From JBLZUR01 sp048565625 (lineage in GTDB: Bacteria > Pseudomonadota > Alphaproteobacteria > Sphingomonadales > Sphingomonadaceae), in assembly GCF_048565625.1 (NCBI RefSeq), contig NZ_JBLZUR010000002.1, forward strand, positions 2,294,001 through 2,358,000: a stretch of 64,000 nucleotides of DNA. Direction: 5' to 3'. Under the pieces are notes generated by a model. It was not told where the DNA came from, made no database searches, and was given only the letters and a program-made list of their open reading frames with translations. This document shows, piece by piece, positions 51,619 through 59,537 of this stretch. The translations under genes were made by a program, and so were the position numbers. How positions within the stretch are numbered: the stretch's first letter is position 1; each line of letters opens with the position of its first letter.

Positions 51619-54204
51619 TCAGTAGTCCGGCAAAGCCTGGTCCGCCACGCCCCACCCCGCCAGCGCCTCCGAATTGGCGCGGGCGAGGAGGTCGTCGCCC
51701 ATCTTCACGGTGAAGGCGGCGGGGCTGTCAAAACCGTCCAGTTCGTTCCAGTTGACCGGCACCGCCACCGGCCCGTTCGGCCGCGCGCGGGCGGACCAGG
51801 GCATCACCGCCGTCGCCCCGCGCTGGTTGCGCAGCCAGTCGAGGAAGATGCGGCCCTTGCGCTCGACCTTCTTCATATTGGCGGTGAAATGCTCGGGATC
51901 GGCCTGGCCCAGCGCCTTGGAGAAGCGGCTGGCGAAGTCCTTCACCGCCACCCAGTCCGCCGACATGTCCAGCGGCACGACGACATGGATGCCCTTGCCC
52001 CCCGACAGCATCGGAAAGCTGACCAGCCCCAGTTCCGCCAGCAGATCGTGCAGCCTGACGGCCGCCTTCTTCACATCGCCGAAGTCGAGGCCCTCATCGG
52101 GATCGAGGTCGAACACCATGCGATCGGGATGCTCCAGCGGGTCGACCGGCGATCCCCAGCCGTGGAACTCGATCGTCCCCATCTGCACGCAGGCGAGCAC
52201 CGACTTCGGATCGGACAGATACAGATAGTCCTCGACCGACCCGTCCTTCTCCTTGACCGGCACCTTGGCCACCGTCTCGCCGAACGACCCGCTGTCATGC
52301 TTCTGGAAGAAGCATTGTTTTCCTCGCCCTTGAGGACAGCGCACCAGCGTCATCGGCCGCTTCGCCGCCCAGCGCAGGAAAGGCTCGGCCATCTGCGCGT
52401 AATAGTCGGCGAGGTCGCCCTTGGTGATCTTCGCCTCCGGATAGATCAGGCGATCGGGGTTGGAGAGCTTCACCCCGAAGTAAGCCCCCTCTCCCTTTGC
52501 GGGAGAGGGCTGGAGAGAGGGGTTGCGCGCCGCAGGCGAGCGCGCCTTCGTCTTCGGAGGCGCTTCGCCCGGCTCCTCCCGGACCACATCCTCCGCCGCC
52601 TTGTCCTCGCGCAGCCCCAGGAAGCTCGGATGCCGCAGCACCCCCTCCCCCGTGAACTCGGTAAACGCGATCTCCGCCACCAGCTTCGGCGCGACCCAAT
52701 GCACGCCCCGGGCCGACGCGCGCGGCACCTCCAGCGCAGGCGTCTTCCGCGCGATCTTCGCCAGCTTGCCGCCGATCTCCTCCAGCGTGCGGGCGTTGAA
52801 CCCCGTCCCCACCCGGCCGGCATAGCGCAGCGCCCCGCCCTCGTTCACGCCCAATAGCAGCGACCGGAACGACCGCCCCTTGTCGCTGCCCGACCAGCCG
52901 ACGATGACGAATTCCTGCCGTTTTATGCACTTGACCTTCAGCCAGGCCTGCGTCCGCCGCCCGCGATAGGGTGCCGCCGCCTTCTTCGAAACGACACCCT
53001 CGTACCCCTGGCCGCAGAGCGTCTCGAACAGCTTCTCGCCCTCGCCGGCGATATGCTCGGCATAGCGGATCACGCCCGCCCCGGGGCCGATCAGCGCCGA
53101 CAGCCGCCGCTTGCGCTCGACATTGGACAGGCCGGTCAGATCCTCGCCATCCTGCTCCAGCAGATCGAAGGCGAAGAAGGCGAGGGCGCCGCCATCCTTC
53201 AGCGCCTCCTGCAGAGCCCCGAAGCTCGGCCGCCCCTCGCCGTCCAGCGCCACCACCTCCCCGTCGATCAGCGCGCTGCCGACGTCGAGGTCCTTCGCCG
53301 CCGCGACGACGCTCGCGAACTTGTCCGACCAGTCGAGACCCGAGCGGGTATACGCCTTCGCCTTCCCGCCCCCGACCGCGATCAGCGCGCGGTAACCGTC
53401 ATACTTTACCTCATGGATCCACTCGGACCCGCTCGGCACGGAGTCCACGAGGGTAGCAAGCTGCACGTCCTGAAAGGCCGGGAGCTTGCCACTCTTATGC
53501 CTCTTGTTTCCGTCATCCCCGCGCAGGCGGGGATCGCTGTCAGCAGGAGTATCCCTTGTGGACCGCGATCCCCGCTTTCGCGGGGATGACGAGGCAGCTG
53601 CGGGTGACGAAGAAGAGGCGGATGGCACCACCTTCCCCGCCGCGATCTCCGCCATCGTCCGCCCGGTCGCAACGCTCGTCAGCGCCGTCTCGACCAGCCC
53701 GTTCCCCTCGGCGGAATACGCATCCGCCACCTTGCGCAGCAGCCAGTTCTCGCCCTTCTCGCGTCCGCGCGGCTTCAGGCGGATCATGATCCACTCCCCC
53801 TTCATCCGCTCGCCGTCCAGCGTGAAGTGGAGGTGCCCTTCCTCGATCGTCTTGCGCGGGTCCTTCCCCGGATGCGGGGTCCATGTGCCGCGATCCCACA
53901 GCATCACCGTGCCGCCCCCATACTGCCCCTTGGGGATCGTCCCCTCGAAGGTCGCGTAGGACAGCGGATGGTCCTCCGTCCGCACCGCCAGCCTCTTGTC
54001 GTCGGGGTCCAGGCTCGGCCCCCGCGTGACCGCCCAGCTCTTCAGGACCCCGTCCAGCTCCAGCCGGAAATCCCAGTGCAGCCGCGTCGCATCATGCTTC
54101 TGCACCATGAAGACGTGGGTGTCGCCCTCCGCGGCCTTGCCGGCGGGCTCGGCGGTCTTCGCGAAGTCGCGCTTGGCGTTATACCGGGCAAGCGGATCAG
54201 CCAC
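51619..54204 (-). CDS. ligD: DNA ligase D (NHEJ), three-domain form with two repeat-derived linkers
   Basis: 861 residues in the order phosphoesterase (about 1-190, with QKHDATRLHWDFRLELDG), ATP-dependent ligase (about 245-545, catalytic Lys267 in HEVKYDGYR) and primase-polymerase (about 575-861, with PMLSGGKGIHVVVPLD). It heals and joins double-strand breaks with Ku, encoded upstream on the same strand. Both interdomain linkers carry in-frame repeats: residues 205-232 come from family B (53511-53591) and about 561-574 from family F (52484-52524). The reading frame is unbroken through both. The gene ends 53 bases from the convergent permease gene. Confidence 0.96.
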   Translation of the reverse strand: MADPLARYNAKRDFAKTAEPAGKAAEGDTHVFMVQKHDATRLHWDFRLELDGVLKSWAVTRGPSLDPDDKRLAVRTEDHPLSYATFEGTIPKGQYGGGTVMLWDRGTWTPHPGKDPRKTIEEGHLHFTLDGERMKGEWIMIRLKPRGREKGENWLLRKVADAYSAEGNGLVETALTSVATGRTMAEIAAGKVVPSASSSSPAAASSSPRKRGSRSTRDTPADSDPRLRGDDGNKRHKSGKLPAFQDVQLATLVDSVPSGSEWIHEVKYDGYRALIAVGGGKAKAYTRSGLDWSDKFASVVAAAKDLDVGSALIDGEVVALDGEGRPSFGALQEALKDGGALAFFAFDLLEQDGEDLTGLSNVERKRRLSALIGPGAGVIRYAEHIAGEGEKLFETLCGQGYEGVVSKKAAAPYRGRRTQAWLKVKCIKRQEFVIVGWSGSDKGRSFRSLLLGVNEGGALRYAGRVGTGFNARTLEEIGGKLAKIARKTPALEVPRASARGVHWVAPKLVAEIAFTEFTGEGVLRHPSFLGLREDKAAEDVVREEPGEAPPKTKARSPAARNPSLQPSPAKGEGAYFGVKLSNPDRLIYPEAKITKGDLADYYAQMAEPFLRWAAKRPMTLVRCPQGRGKQCFFQKHDSGSFGETVAKVPVKEKDGSVEDYLYLSDPKSVLACVQMGTIEFHGWGSPVDPLEHPDRMVFDLDPDEGLDFGDVKKAAVRLHDLLAELGLVSFPMLSGGKGIHVVVPLDMSADWVAVKDFASRFSKALGQADPEHFTANMKKVERKGRIFLDWLRNQRGATAVMPWSARARPNGPVAVPVNWNELDGFDSPAAFTVKMGDDLLARANSEALAGWGVADQALPDY
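52484..52524. repeat. Family F repeat inside ligD, ligase-polymerase linker
   Basis: CCCTCTCCCTTTGCGGGAGA and GGGCTGG continue the CCCTCTCCC/GGGAGAGGG stem seen at 5161-5190. It is translated in frame as about 14 Pro/Ser/Gly/Lys-rich residues between the ligase and polymerase domains. Confidence 0.7.
53511..53591. repeat. Family B repeat inside ligD, phosphoesterase-ligase linker
   Basis: CGTCATCCCCGCGCAGGCGG at the left and CCGCTTTCGCGGGGATGACG at the right, the same ends as the intergenic family B copies. It contributes 27-28 residues rich in Arg, Ser, Asp and Pro (KRGSRSTRDTPADSDPRL) to the linker after residue 204. Confidence 0.85.
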
Positions 54205-54209
54205 TCAAA

Positions 54210-54340
54210 TCCTCCCCATCGCAGATGGGGAGGGGGACCAGCGAAGCTGGTGGAGGGGCCGGCGAACCCGGTGCTGCGCACCGCCCCTCCACCACCGCCT
54301 GCGGCGGCGGTCCCCCTCCCCATGCTCGCATGGGGAGGAT
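54210..54340. repeat. Family A palindromic repeat, copy 3, between ku and ligD
   Basis: TCCTCCCCATCGCAGATGGG at the left and CATGGGGAGGAT at the right, with the GGGACCAGCGAAGCTGGTGG inner arm. It fills the whole gap between the ku stop (54353) and the ligD start (54204), so it is in the ku-ligD transcript and directly upstream of the ligD ribosome-binding region. Confidence 0.85.
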
Positions 54341-54352
54341 GAATACCGCACC

Positions 54353-55297
54353 CTACGCACGCTTCCGCGCCGCCGGCTTCGCCGCCGCATTCCGCGCCGT
54401 CCGCCGTGGTGCCGGCTTCTTCTCCGCCGCCGTATCGTTCGCCGCCGTCTCCGCCTTCTTCCGCGCCGGTGCCTTGGCCGGGGCCTTCGTGGTCGCCGGC
54501 TCGCTCGCGCCGCCCTTCTCCAGGCTCTTCTTCAGCGCCGCCATCAGGTCGATGACGTTCGACTTGCCGCTCGGCGCGTCGCTCTTGTCCTCGACGATCT
54601 TCTTGCCCTTCGACTTCACCTTCTTCTCGATCAGGCCCTTCAGCGCATCGACATAGCGGTCATGGAACTCGCTCGCGTCGAACTTGCCCGCCTTCTTGTC
54701 GATGAGGCTGGTAGCGAGGTCGAGGAGATCCTCGTCCGGCTTCGTATCGCCGATGTCGCGGAAATAGCTCTGCGCCTTGTTCAGCTCGTCGGCGTAGCGG
54801 AGCGTCTCCAGCACCATGCCGCGCCCGCAGGGCTTCAGGCTGACGACATGCTCGCGGCCCCGCATGGCGAGCTGCCCCAGCCCGATCTTGCCGGTCTTAC
54901 GCAACGCCTCGCGCAGCACGACGAATGCCTCCTCGGCCAGATCGTCGGCCGGCACGACGTAATACGGCTTGTCGAAATAGATCATGTCGATCTCGTCGCG
55001 ATCGACGAACTGCATCAGCTCCAGCGTCTTCTTGCTCTCCAGCTTGACGCCTTCGATCTCGTCCTGGTCGAGCAGGACGTACTCGCCCTTCGACACCTCG
55101 AAACCCTTTACGATCTCGTCGAGATCGACCGGTCCGATACCGGGCACGACCTTCTCGTACTTGATGCGCTTGCCCGACGGTTCGTGGATCTGGTGGAAGG
55201 CGACGCTCGCCCCGCTCCGCGTCGCCGAATAGATCTCGACCGGAATCGACACGAGCGCGAGGCGGATCTGCCCCTGCCAATATGCGCGCGCCGCCAT
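54353..55297 (-). CDS. ku: Ku protein (NHEJ)
   Basis: 314 residues. The Ku core (1-250) shows WQGQIRLALVSIPVEIYSAT, the bridge region SKGEYVLLDQDEIE and LETLRYADELN. The C-terminal 60 residues are Lys/Ala-rich with AKAPARKKA-type repeats, an extension that in other bacteria binds DNA and ligase D. Ku forms a homodimeric ring that loads on DNA ends and recruits LigD, encoded just downstream. The ATG at 55297 is the only sensible start. Confidence 0.95.
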   Translation of the reverse strand: MAARAYWQGQIRLALVSIPVEIYSATRSGASVAFHQIHEPSGKRIKYEKVVPGIGPVDLDEIVKGFEVSKGEYVLLDQDEIEGVKLESKKTLELMQFVDRDEIDMIYFDKPYYVVPADDLAEEAFVVLREALRKTGKIGLGQLAMRGREHVVSLKPCGRGMVLETLRYADELNKAQSYFRDIGDTKPDEDLLDLATSLIDKKAGKFDASEFHDRYVDALKGLIEKKVKSKGKKIVEDKSDAPSGKSNVIDLMAALKKSLEKGGASEPATTKAPAKAPARKKAETAANDTAAEKKPAPRRTARNAAAKPAARKRA

Positions 55298-55377
55298 GAA
55301 CCGCCTCCTGACCGTTACCGGGGCGATTCAATCCACAGCCGGGGGAGTCGTTCCGAAGCGAAGCGTACCAGCCAAGC

Positions 55378-55452
55378 CCGTTCGGGCTGAGCCTGTCGAA
55401 GCCCCAGCGCCACCGTTACCGCTGGCCCTTCGACAAGCTCAGGGCCAACGGC
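55378..55452. repeat. Family E palindromic repeat, copy 2
   Basis: TTCGGGCTGAGCCTGTCGAA and CCTTCGACAAGCTCAGGGCC form the inverted ends. Part of a 324-base gene-free stretch (55298-55621) upstream of ku and downstream of cysA that otherwise holds only the family D copy; the 80 bases nearest ku must contain its promoter. Confidence 0.85.
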
Positions 55453-55496
55453 GTGGGGAATTTCGGTACGACTTTGGAAAACCGCCCATCCCGAGC

Positions 55497-55593
55497 GAAG
55501 TCGAGGACGATCATCGAGCGAAGTCGAGATGCTCCACCCGCTGCACGCCTCGGCTCCGCTTGGCGGACATCCCTCGACTGCGCTCGGGATGGA
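55497..55593. repeat. Family D palindromic repeat, copy 2
   Basis: CATCCCGAGCGAAGTCGAGG and CCCTCGACTGCGCTCGGGATG-type ends with an inner inverted arm (CGAGCGAAGTCGAGATG). It ends 29 bases before the cysA stop codon and may act as its terminator. Confidence 0.82.
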
Positions 55594-55621
55594 CGGCTCA
55601 ACCAATATCGGGATGGACAGC

Positions 55622-56338
55622 CTAACTTATAAACGCCCGAACGAAGTCGTTCGCTGGTGCCCGCTCGATCTCGCCCGGCGCGCCGTATTGCTCGATCCGC
55701 CCATCGTTCAGGATCGCCACCTTATCGGCGAGCGCGAACGCCTCCTCGCGGTCATGCGTGACGAAGATCGAGGTCAGGCCCACCCGGTCGTGGATCTCGC
55801 GCAACCCATCGCGCAGTTCCCGCCGCACCTTGGCGTCGAGCGCACCAAACGGCTCGTCCAGCAGCAGAATCTTCGGCTCCCGCGCCAGCGCACGGGCCAG
55901 CGCGATGCGCTGGCGCTGACCACCGGACAACTGCGCCGGATAGCGCGCGCCGAGGCCGGGCAGCTGCACCAGCCCGAGCAGTTCCTCCACCCGCGCCGCG
56001 ATCTCCGCCTTGCCCGGCCGCTGCGACCGCTTCATCACATTGAGGCCGAAGGCGATGTTCTTCGCCACCGTCATGTGGCGGAACAGCGCATATTGCTGGA
56101 ACACGAAGCCGATGCCCCGCTTCTGAACCGGCCGGTCGGTCACGTCCTCACCGTGGAACAGGATGCGGCCCGCATCCGCGCTCTCCAGCCCCGCGATGAT
56201 CCTGAGCAGCGTCGTCTTGCCCGAACCGGAAGGACCCAGCAGCGCGACGAAGGCCCCGTCCTCCACCTCCATGCTGACCCCGTTCAGCGCGCTATGCGCC
56301 TGAAAGGTCTTGGCGACATTCTCGATGGTGATGGTCAT
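55622..56338 (-). CDS. cysA: Sulfate/thiosulfate import ATP-binding protein, short form
   Basis: 238 residues. Walker A GPSGSGKTT at 35-43, signature LSGGQRQR, Walker B ILLLDEPFGALD and the switch His in VTHDREEAF are intact. The protein ends at PANDFVRAFIS, where typical CysA continues for about 100 residues with a regulatory TOBE domain. A pair of palindromic repeats begins right behind the stop. It energises sulfate uptake with the CysT and CysW permeases; the stop of cysW is four bases upstream of its start. Confidence 0.93.
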   Translation of the reverse strand: MTITIENVAKTFQAHSALNGVSMEVEDGAFVALLGPSGSGKTTLLRIIAGLESADAGRILFHGEDVTDRPVQKRGIGFVFQQYALFRHMTVAKNIAFGLNVMKRSQRPGKAEIAARVEELLGLVQLPGLGARYPAQLSGGQRQRIALARALAREPKILLLDEPFGALDAKVRRELRDGLREIHDRVGLTSIFVTHDREEAFALADKVAILNDGRIEQYGAPGEIERAPANDFVRAFIS

Positions 56339-56342
56339 CTGG

Positions 56343-57179
56343 TCAGTGGCCCGCAGCGGCGATGGCGTCGCGATGCCGCCATTCGAGGAAACTCTTGAGC
56401 GCCAGCGTTACCAGCGCAAGCCCCGCCAGCAGTGAGGCGACCGCGAAGGCGGCGACGAAATTATACTCGTTGTACAAAACCTCGACATGTAGCGGCATGG
56501 TGTTGGTCTCGCCCCGGATATGGCCGGACACCACCGACACCGCGCCGAACTCGCCCATCGCCCGCGCGTTGGTGAGGAGGATGCCGTAGAGCAGGCCCCA
56601 GCGGATGTTGGGCAGGGTCACGCGGCTGAAGGTCTGCCACCCGCCCGCGCCGAGCGTGATCGCCGCCTCCTCCTCATCCCGCCCCTGCGCCGTCATCAGC
56701 GGGATCAGTTCGCGCGCAACGAAGGGGAAGGTGACGAAGACGGTGGCGAGCACGATGCCAGGCACGGCGAAAACCACCTCCACGTCATGCGCGCGCAGCC
56801 ACGGCCCCAGCCACCCGTTCATCCCGAAGACGAGGATGTAGATCAGGCCCGCCACCACCGGAGAGACCGAGAAGGGCAGGTCGATCAGGCTGACCAGGAA
56901 GTCCTTGCCGCGAAAATCATGCTTGGCGATCGCCCAGGCGGCCGCGATCCCGAACACCGTGTTGAACGGCACCGCGATTGCCGCGACCAGCAGCGTCAGC
57001 TTGATCGCCGAAACCGCATCCGGCTCCAGCACCGCATTCTGGTACGCCGCCCATCCGTTGCGGAACGCCTCCACGAACACGGAAACGAGCGGCAACAGGA
57101 TGATCAGCCCCAGCCAGGCGAGCGCCAGCAGGATGAGCGTGATGCGGACGGGCCGCGGTTCGCCGGTCGCCGCCCTCAT
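56343..57179 (-). CDS. cysW: Sulfate ABC transporter permease CysW
   Basis: 278 residues, six membrane helices. The EAA loop for contact with CysA is in EEEAAITLGAGGWQTFSRVTLP and NARAMGEFGAVSVVSGHIRG is typical of CysW. It pairs with CysT to form the membrane channel. The ATG at 57179 overlaps the cysT stop by four bases. Confidence 0.95.
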   Translation of the reverse strand: MRAATGEPRPVRITLILLALAWLGLIILLPLVSVFVEAFRNGWAAYQNAVLEPDAVSAIKLTLLVAAIAVPFNTVFGIAAAWAIAKHDFRGKDFLVSLIDLPFSVSPVVAGLIYILVFGMNGWLGPWLRAHDVEVVFAVPGIVLATVFVTFPFVARELIPLMTAQGRDEEEAAITLGAGGWQTFSRVTLPNIRWGLLYGILLTNARAMGEFGAVSVVSGHIRGETNTMPLHVEVLYNEYNFVAAFAVASLLAGLALVTLALKSFLEWRHRDAIAAAGH

Positions 57180-58024
57180 ATCCCGCCCAGCCTCCGCCGC
57201 TCGCGTCCCTGGATGACGTTGATGATGAGGAGGAGGGCGAAGGACGCCAGCAGCATCACCGTCGCGATCGCCGTGGCGCCCGCATAGTCATACTGCTCCA
57301 GCTGGGTGATGATCATCAGCGGCGCGATCTCCGACACGAAGGGGACGTTGCCCGCGATGAAGATCACCGACCCGTATTCCCCCACCGCCCGCGCGAAGGC
57401 GAGCGCGAAGCCGGTCAGCAGCGCCGGCGCGATCTCCGGCAGGATCACCGACAGGAAGATCCGCCCCCGCCCCGCGCCGAGCGTCGCGGCCGCCTCCTCG
57501 ATCCCCTTGCCGAGGTCCTCCAGCACCGGCTCCACCGTCCGCACCACGAAGGGCAGGCCGATGAAGATCAGCGCGATCACCACGCCCAGCGGCGTATACG
57601 CCACCTTGATCCCGATCGCGGCGAGCGGCGCACCGATCCAGCCGGTATCCGCATAGATCGCCGTCAGCGCGATGCCCGCAACCGCCGTCGGCAGGGCGAA
57701 GGGCAGGTCGACAAAGGCCGACATCAGCTTCTTGCCCCAGAAATCGTAGCGGACGAGCACCCAGGCGATCAGCAGCCCGAACACCGCATTGATCGCGGCG
57801 GCGAACAGCGACGCGCCGAAGCTCAGGCGATAGGCATCCAGCGTCCGTTCCGAAAAGGCGACCCGCGCGAAATGGCTCGGCCCCAGCCCGAAGGACCGGA
57901 TGAACACCGCGCTCAAGGGGATCAGCACGACCAGCGCCAGCCAGAGCAGCGTCATGCCCATCGTCAGACCGAAGCCGGGCATGGCGGAACGCCGGCCGCG
58001 CCGACGGCGTGGGGGCTCGACCAT
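57176..58024 (-). CDS. cysT: Sulfate ABC transporter permease CysT
   Basis: 282 residues from ATG 58024, which follows a GCAGGGTG ribosome-binding site; the frame is open further upstream but without family similarity. Six membrane helices; the EAA loop is in IEEAAATLGAGRGRIFLSVILP and FARAVGEYGSVIFIAGN is the CysT signature. First gene of the cysTWA operon, divergent from the Rrf2 regulator gene across a 210-base gap. Confidence 0.95.
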   Translation of the reverse strand: MVEPPRRRRGRRSAMPGFGLTMGMTLLWLALVVLIPLSAVFIRSFGLGPSHFARVAFSERTLDAYRLSFGASLFAAAINAVFGLLIAWVLVRYDFWGKKLMSAFVDLPFALPTAVAGIALTAIYADTGWIGAPLAAIGIKVAYTPLGVVIALIFIGLPFVVRTVEPVLEDLGKGIEEAAATLGAGRGRIFLSVILPEIAPALLTGFALAFARAVGEYGSVIFIAGNVPFVSEIAPLMIITQLEQYDYAGATAIATVMLLASFALLLIINVIQGRERRRLGGI

Positions 58025-58234
58025 ACGGACACCCTGCGCCGGGACAGGGTCGAGGCGGGTGGACAAGAACGGAACCCTTTTGACGATTGGCCGTCCCTTC
58101 ACGAGGGCACGAAGACGGTCAAGAGGCCCTAGCTATTCTCAAGCCGCCGTGTAGTGAAACATGGAAATGATTGAGCGCGCGGAAGCACCGCTTCGCCGCT
58201 CGCCCAAGGGTCGAAGAAGGGGCAGGCGTCAGGA

Positions 58235-58705
58235 ATGTTGTCGCAACGGACCCGCTACACCATGCGCGCCTTGAAGCACCTCGCTGCCCGCTACGGCCAG
58301 GGTCCGGTCCAGTTGAGCGAGATCTGCGGCGCGCAGAACATCCCGGCGAAGTTCCTGACCGTCATTCTGTCCGAGCTGTCGCGGGCCGGCATGGTGGCAA
58401 CGCGGCGCGGGCGAGAGGGCGGATACTGGCTCGCCGTTCCCCCGGTCGACGTCAGCTATGGCGACATCGTCCGGATGACGCGCGGTTCGCTCGCCCTCGT
58501 CCCCTGCGCCAGCCGCTACAACCACAAGCAATGCGACAATTGCCTGCCCGAAAAGGATTGCTGGCTCCACCGCATCATGCTCCAGGTCCGCGACGAGACC
58601 GCCCGCGTCCTCGACGGCATCACGCTCGCCGACCCTCTCCCCAACCCGCCCGACGACCCGGCCGAGGAGGAAGGCTCCGCGGCGAGGGAGCACGCCGAGG
58701 GCTGA
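58235..58705 (+). CDS. Rrf2-family transcriptional regulator with a four-cysteine cluster
   Basis: 156 residues. Residues 1-85 are the Rrf2 winged helix (RTRYTMRALKHLAARYG, REGGYWLAVPP). Cys91, Cys100, Cys103 and Cys109 (spacing x8, x2, x5) follow the DNA-binding domain; a Cys-x2-Cys pair is not part of the three-Cys patterns I recall for IscR, NsrR or RirA. An Fe-S cluster or redox sensing is likely. The neighbours are cysTWA (divergent) and sbp, so it probably regulates sulfur assimilation, as CymR does in Gram-positives. The last 25 residues are acidic and Pro-rich. Confidence 0.85.
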   Translation: MLSQRTRYTMRALKHLAARYGQGPVQLSEICGAQNIPAKFLTVILSELSRAGMVATRRGREGGYWLAVPPVDVSYGDIVRMTRGSLALVPCASRYNHKQCDNCLPEKDCWLHRIMLQVRDETARVLDGITLADPLPNPPDDPAEEEGSAAREHAEG

Positions 58706-58841
58706 CGTTCATCCTGCCTTCATCTTGCCGCAAGGCTGAACCGCCCGGACGCACGCCCCACTGCGGCCCGGTTGTCTACCGGTGAACTAGGCATAGCTTC
58801 TCTCCAGCCGGCCGATGAGTCGCCGGTCGGGAGAGCGAGCG

Positions 58842-59501
58842 ATGATCCACGGCGACCTCGACGATCGCGCCGGCGCGCCGGTGGTGCTGACGATCCCCGG
58901 CCTGAACAATTCCGGCGCGGATCACTGGCAGACCCTGTGGGAGCGGGAGCGTGGCGATTGCCAGCGCGTCGAACTCGGCATGTGGGCCGATCCGCGCCGC
59001 AATCCCTGGGTGACCAAGCTCGATCACGCGATCGCCTCCGCCCGCCCGCCGGTGATCCTCGTCGCGCACAGCCTCGGCTGCCTCGCCGTCGCCTGGTGGG
59101 CGGCACTCTCCGGCCAGCCCTACGGCGCGCCGGTCGCGGGCGCCCTCCTTGTCGCGCCGCCCGATGTGGACGGCTGCGGCGGCCGCGCGCTCGGCGATTT
59201 CGCCCCCACGCCGCGCCACGCGCTGCCCTTCCCTTCCTACCTCGTCGCCAGCCGCAACGATCCCTACGCCGCCTTCCAGCGGTCGCGCGACATGGCCTCT
59301 TTCTGGGGCAGCACGCTGATCGACGCGGGCGATCTCGGACACCTCAATTCGGAAAGCGGCCTCGGCAACTGGCCCGAGGGTCAGGCGTTGCTGGATGGAC
59401 TGATCGAGGGGCGTCTGCGGCCATCCGCCGGCCGCAACATCCCGCGTGAAGGGCAACTCGCGCCGGCCAAAGCAATTCTTCATAGTCTATACACACAGTA
59501 G
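58842..59501 (+). CDS. Alpha/beta hydrolase of the RBBP9/YdeN family
   Basis: 219 residues from ATG 58842, chosen because GGGAGAG precedes it; 58815 is an alternative. The nucleophile Ser is in VAHSLGCLAVAWW, the acid Asp in RNDPYAAF and the His in GDLGHLNSESGLG. The start TIPGLNNSGADHWQTLWE is the family signature. Serine hydrolase activity is likely, substrate unknown. It sits between the Rrf2 regulator and sbp on the same strand, and its last codons form one arm of an inverted repeat in front of sbp. Confidence 0.88.
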   Translation: MIHGDLDDRAGAPVVLTIPGLNNSGADHWQTLWERERGDCQRVELGMWADPRRNPWVTKLDHAIASARPPVILVAHSLGCLAVAWWAALSGQPYGAPVAGALLVAPPDVDGCGGRALGDFAPTPRHALPFPSYLVASRNDPYAAFQRSRDMASFWGSTLIDAGDLGHLNSESGLGNWPEGQALLDGLIEGRLRPSAGRNIPREGQLAPAKAILHSLYTQ

Positions 59502-59525
59502 ACTTTAGCCCGGATCGCACTAAAG
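59484..59525 (+). promoter_or_regulatory. Two overlapping inverted repeats in the sbp leader
   Basis: Repeat 1: AGTCTA (59484-59489) and TAGACT (59499-59504). Repeat 2: CTTTAG (59503-59508) and CTAAAG (59520-59525). They share bases 59503-59504. The right arm of repeat 2 overlaps the sbp ribosome-binding site AAAGGA, so folding could hide it; repeat 1 has the dyad form of a regulator operator. Either reading fits control of sbp by sulfur status. Confidence 0.5.
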
Positions 59526-59537
59526 GATCTGGTCTGA

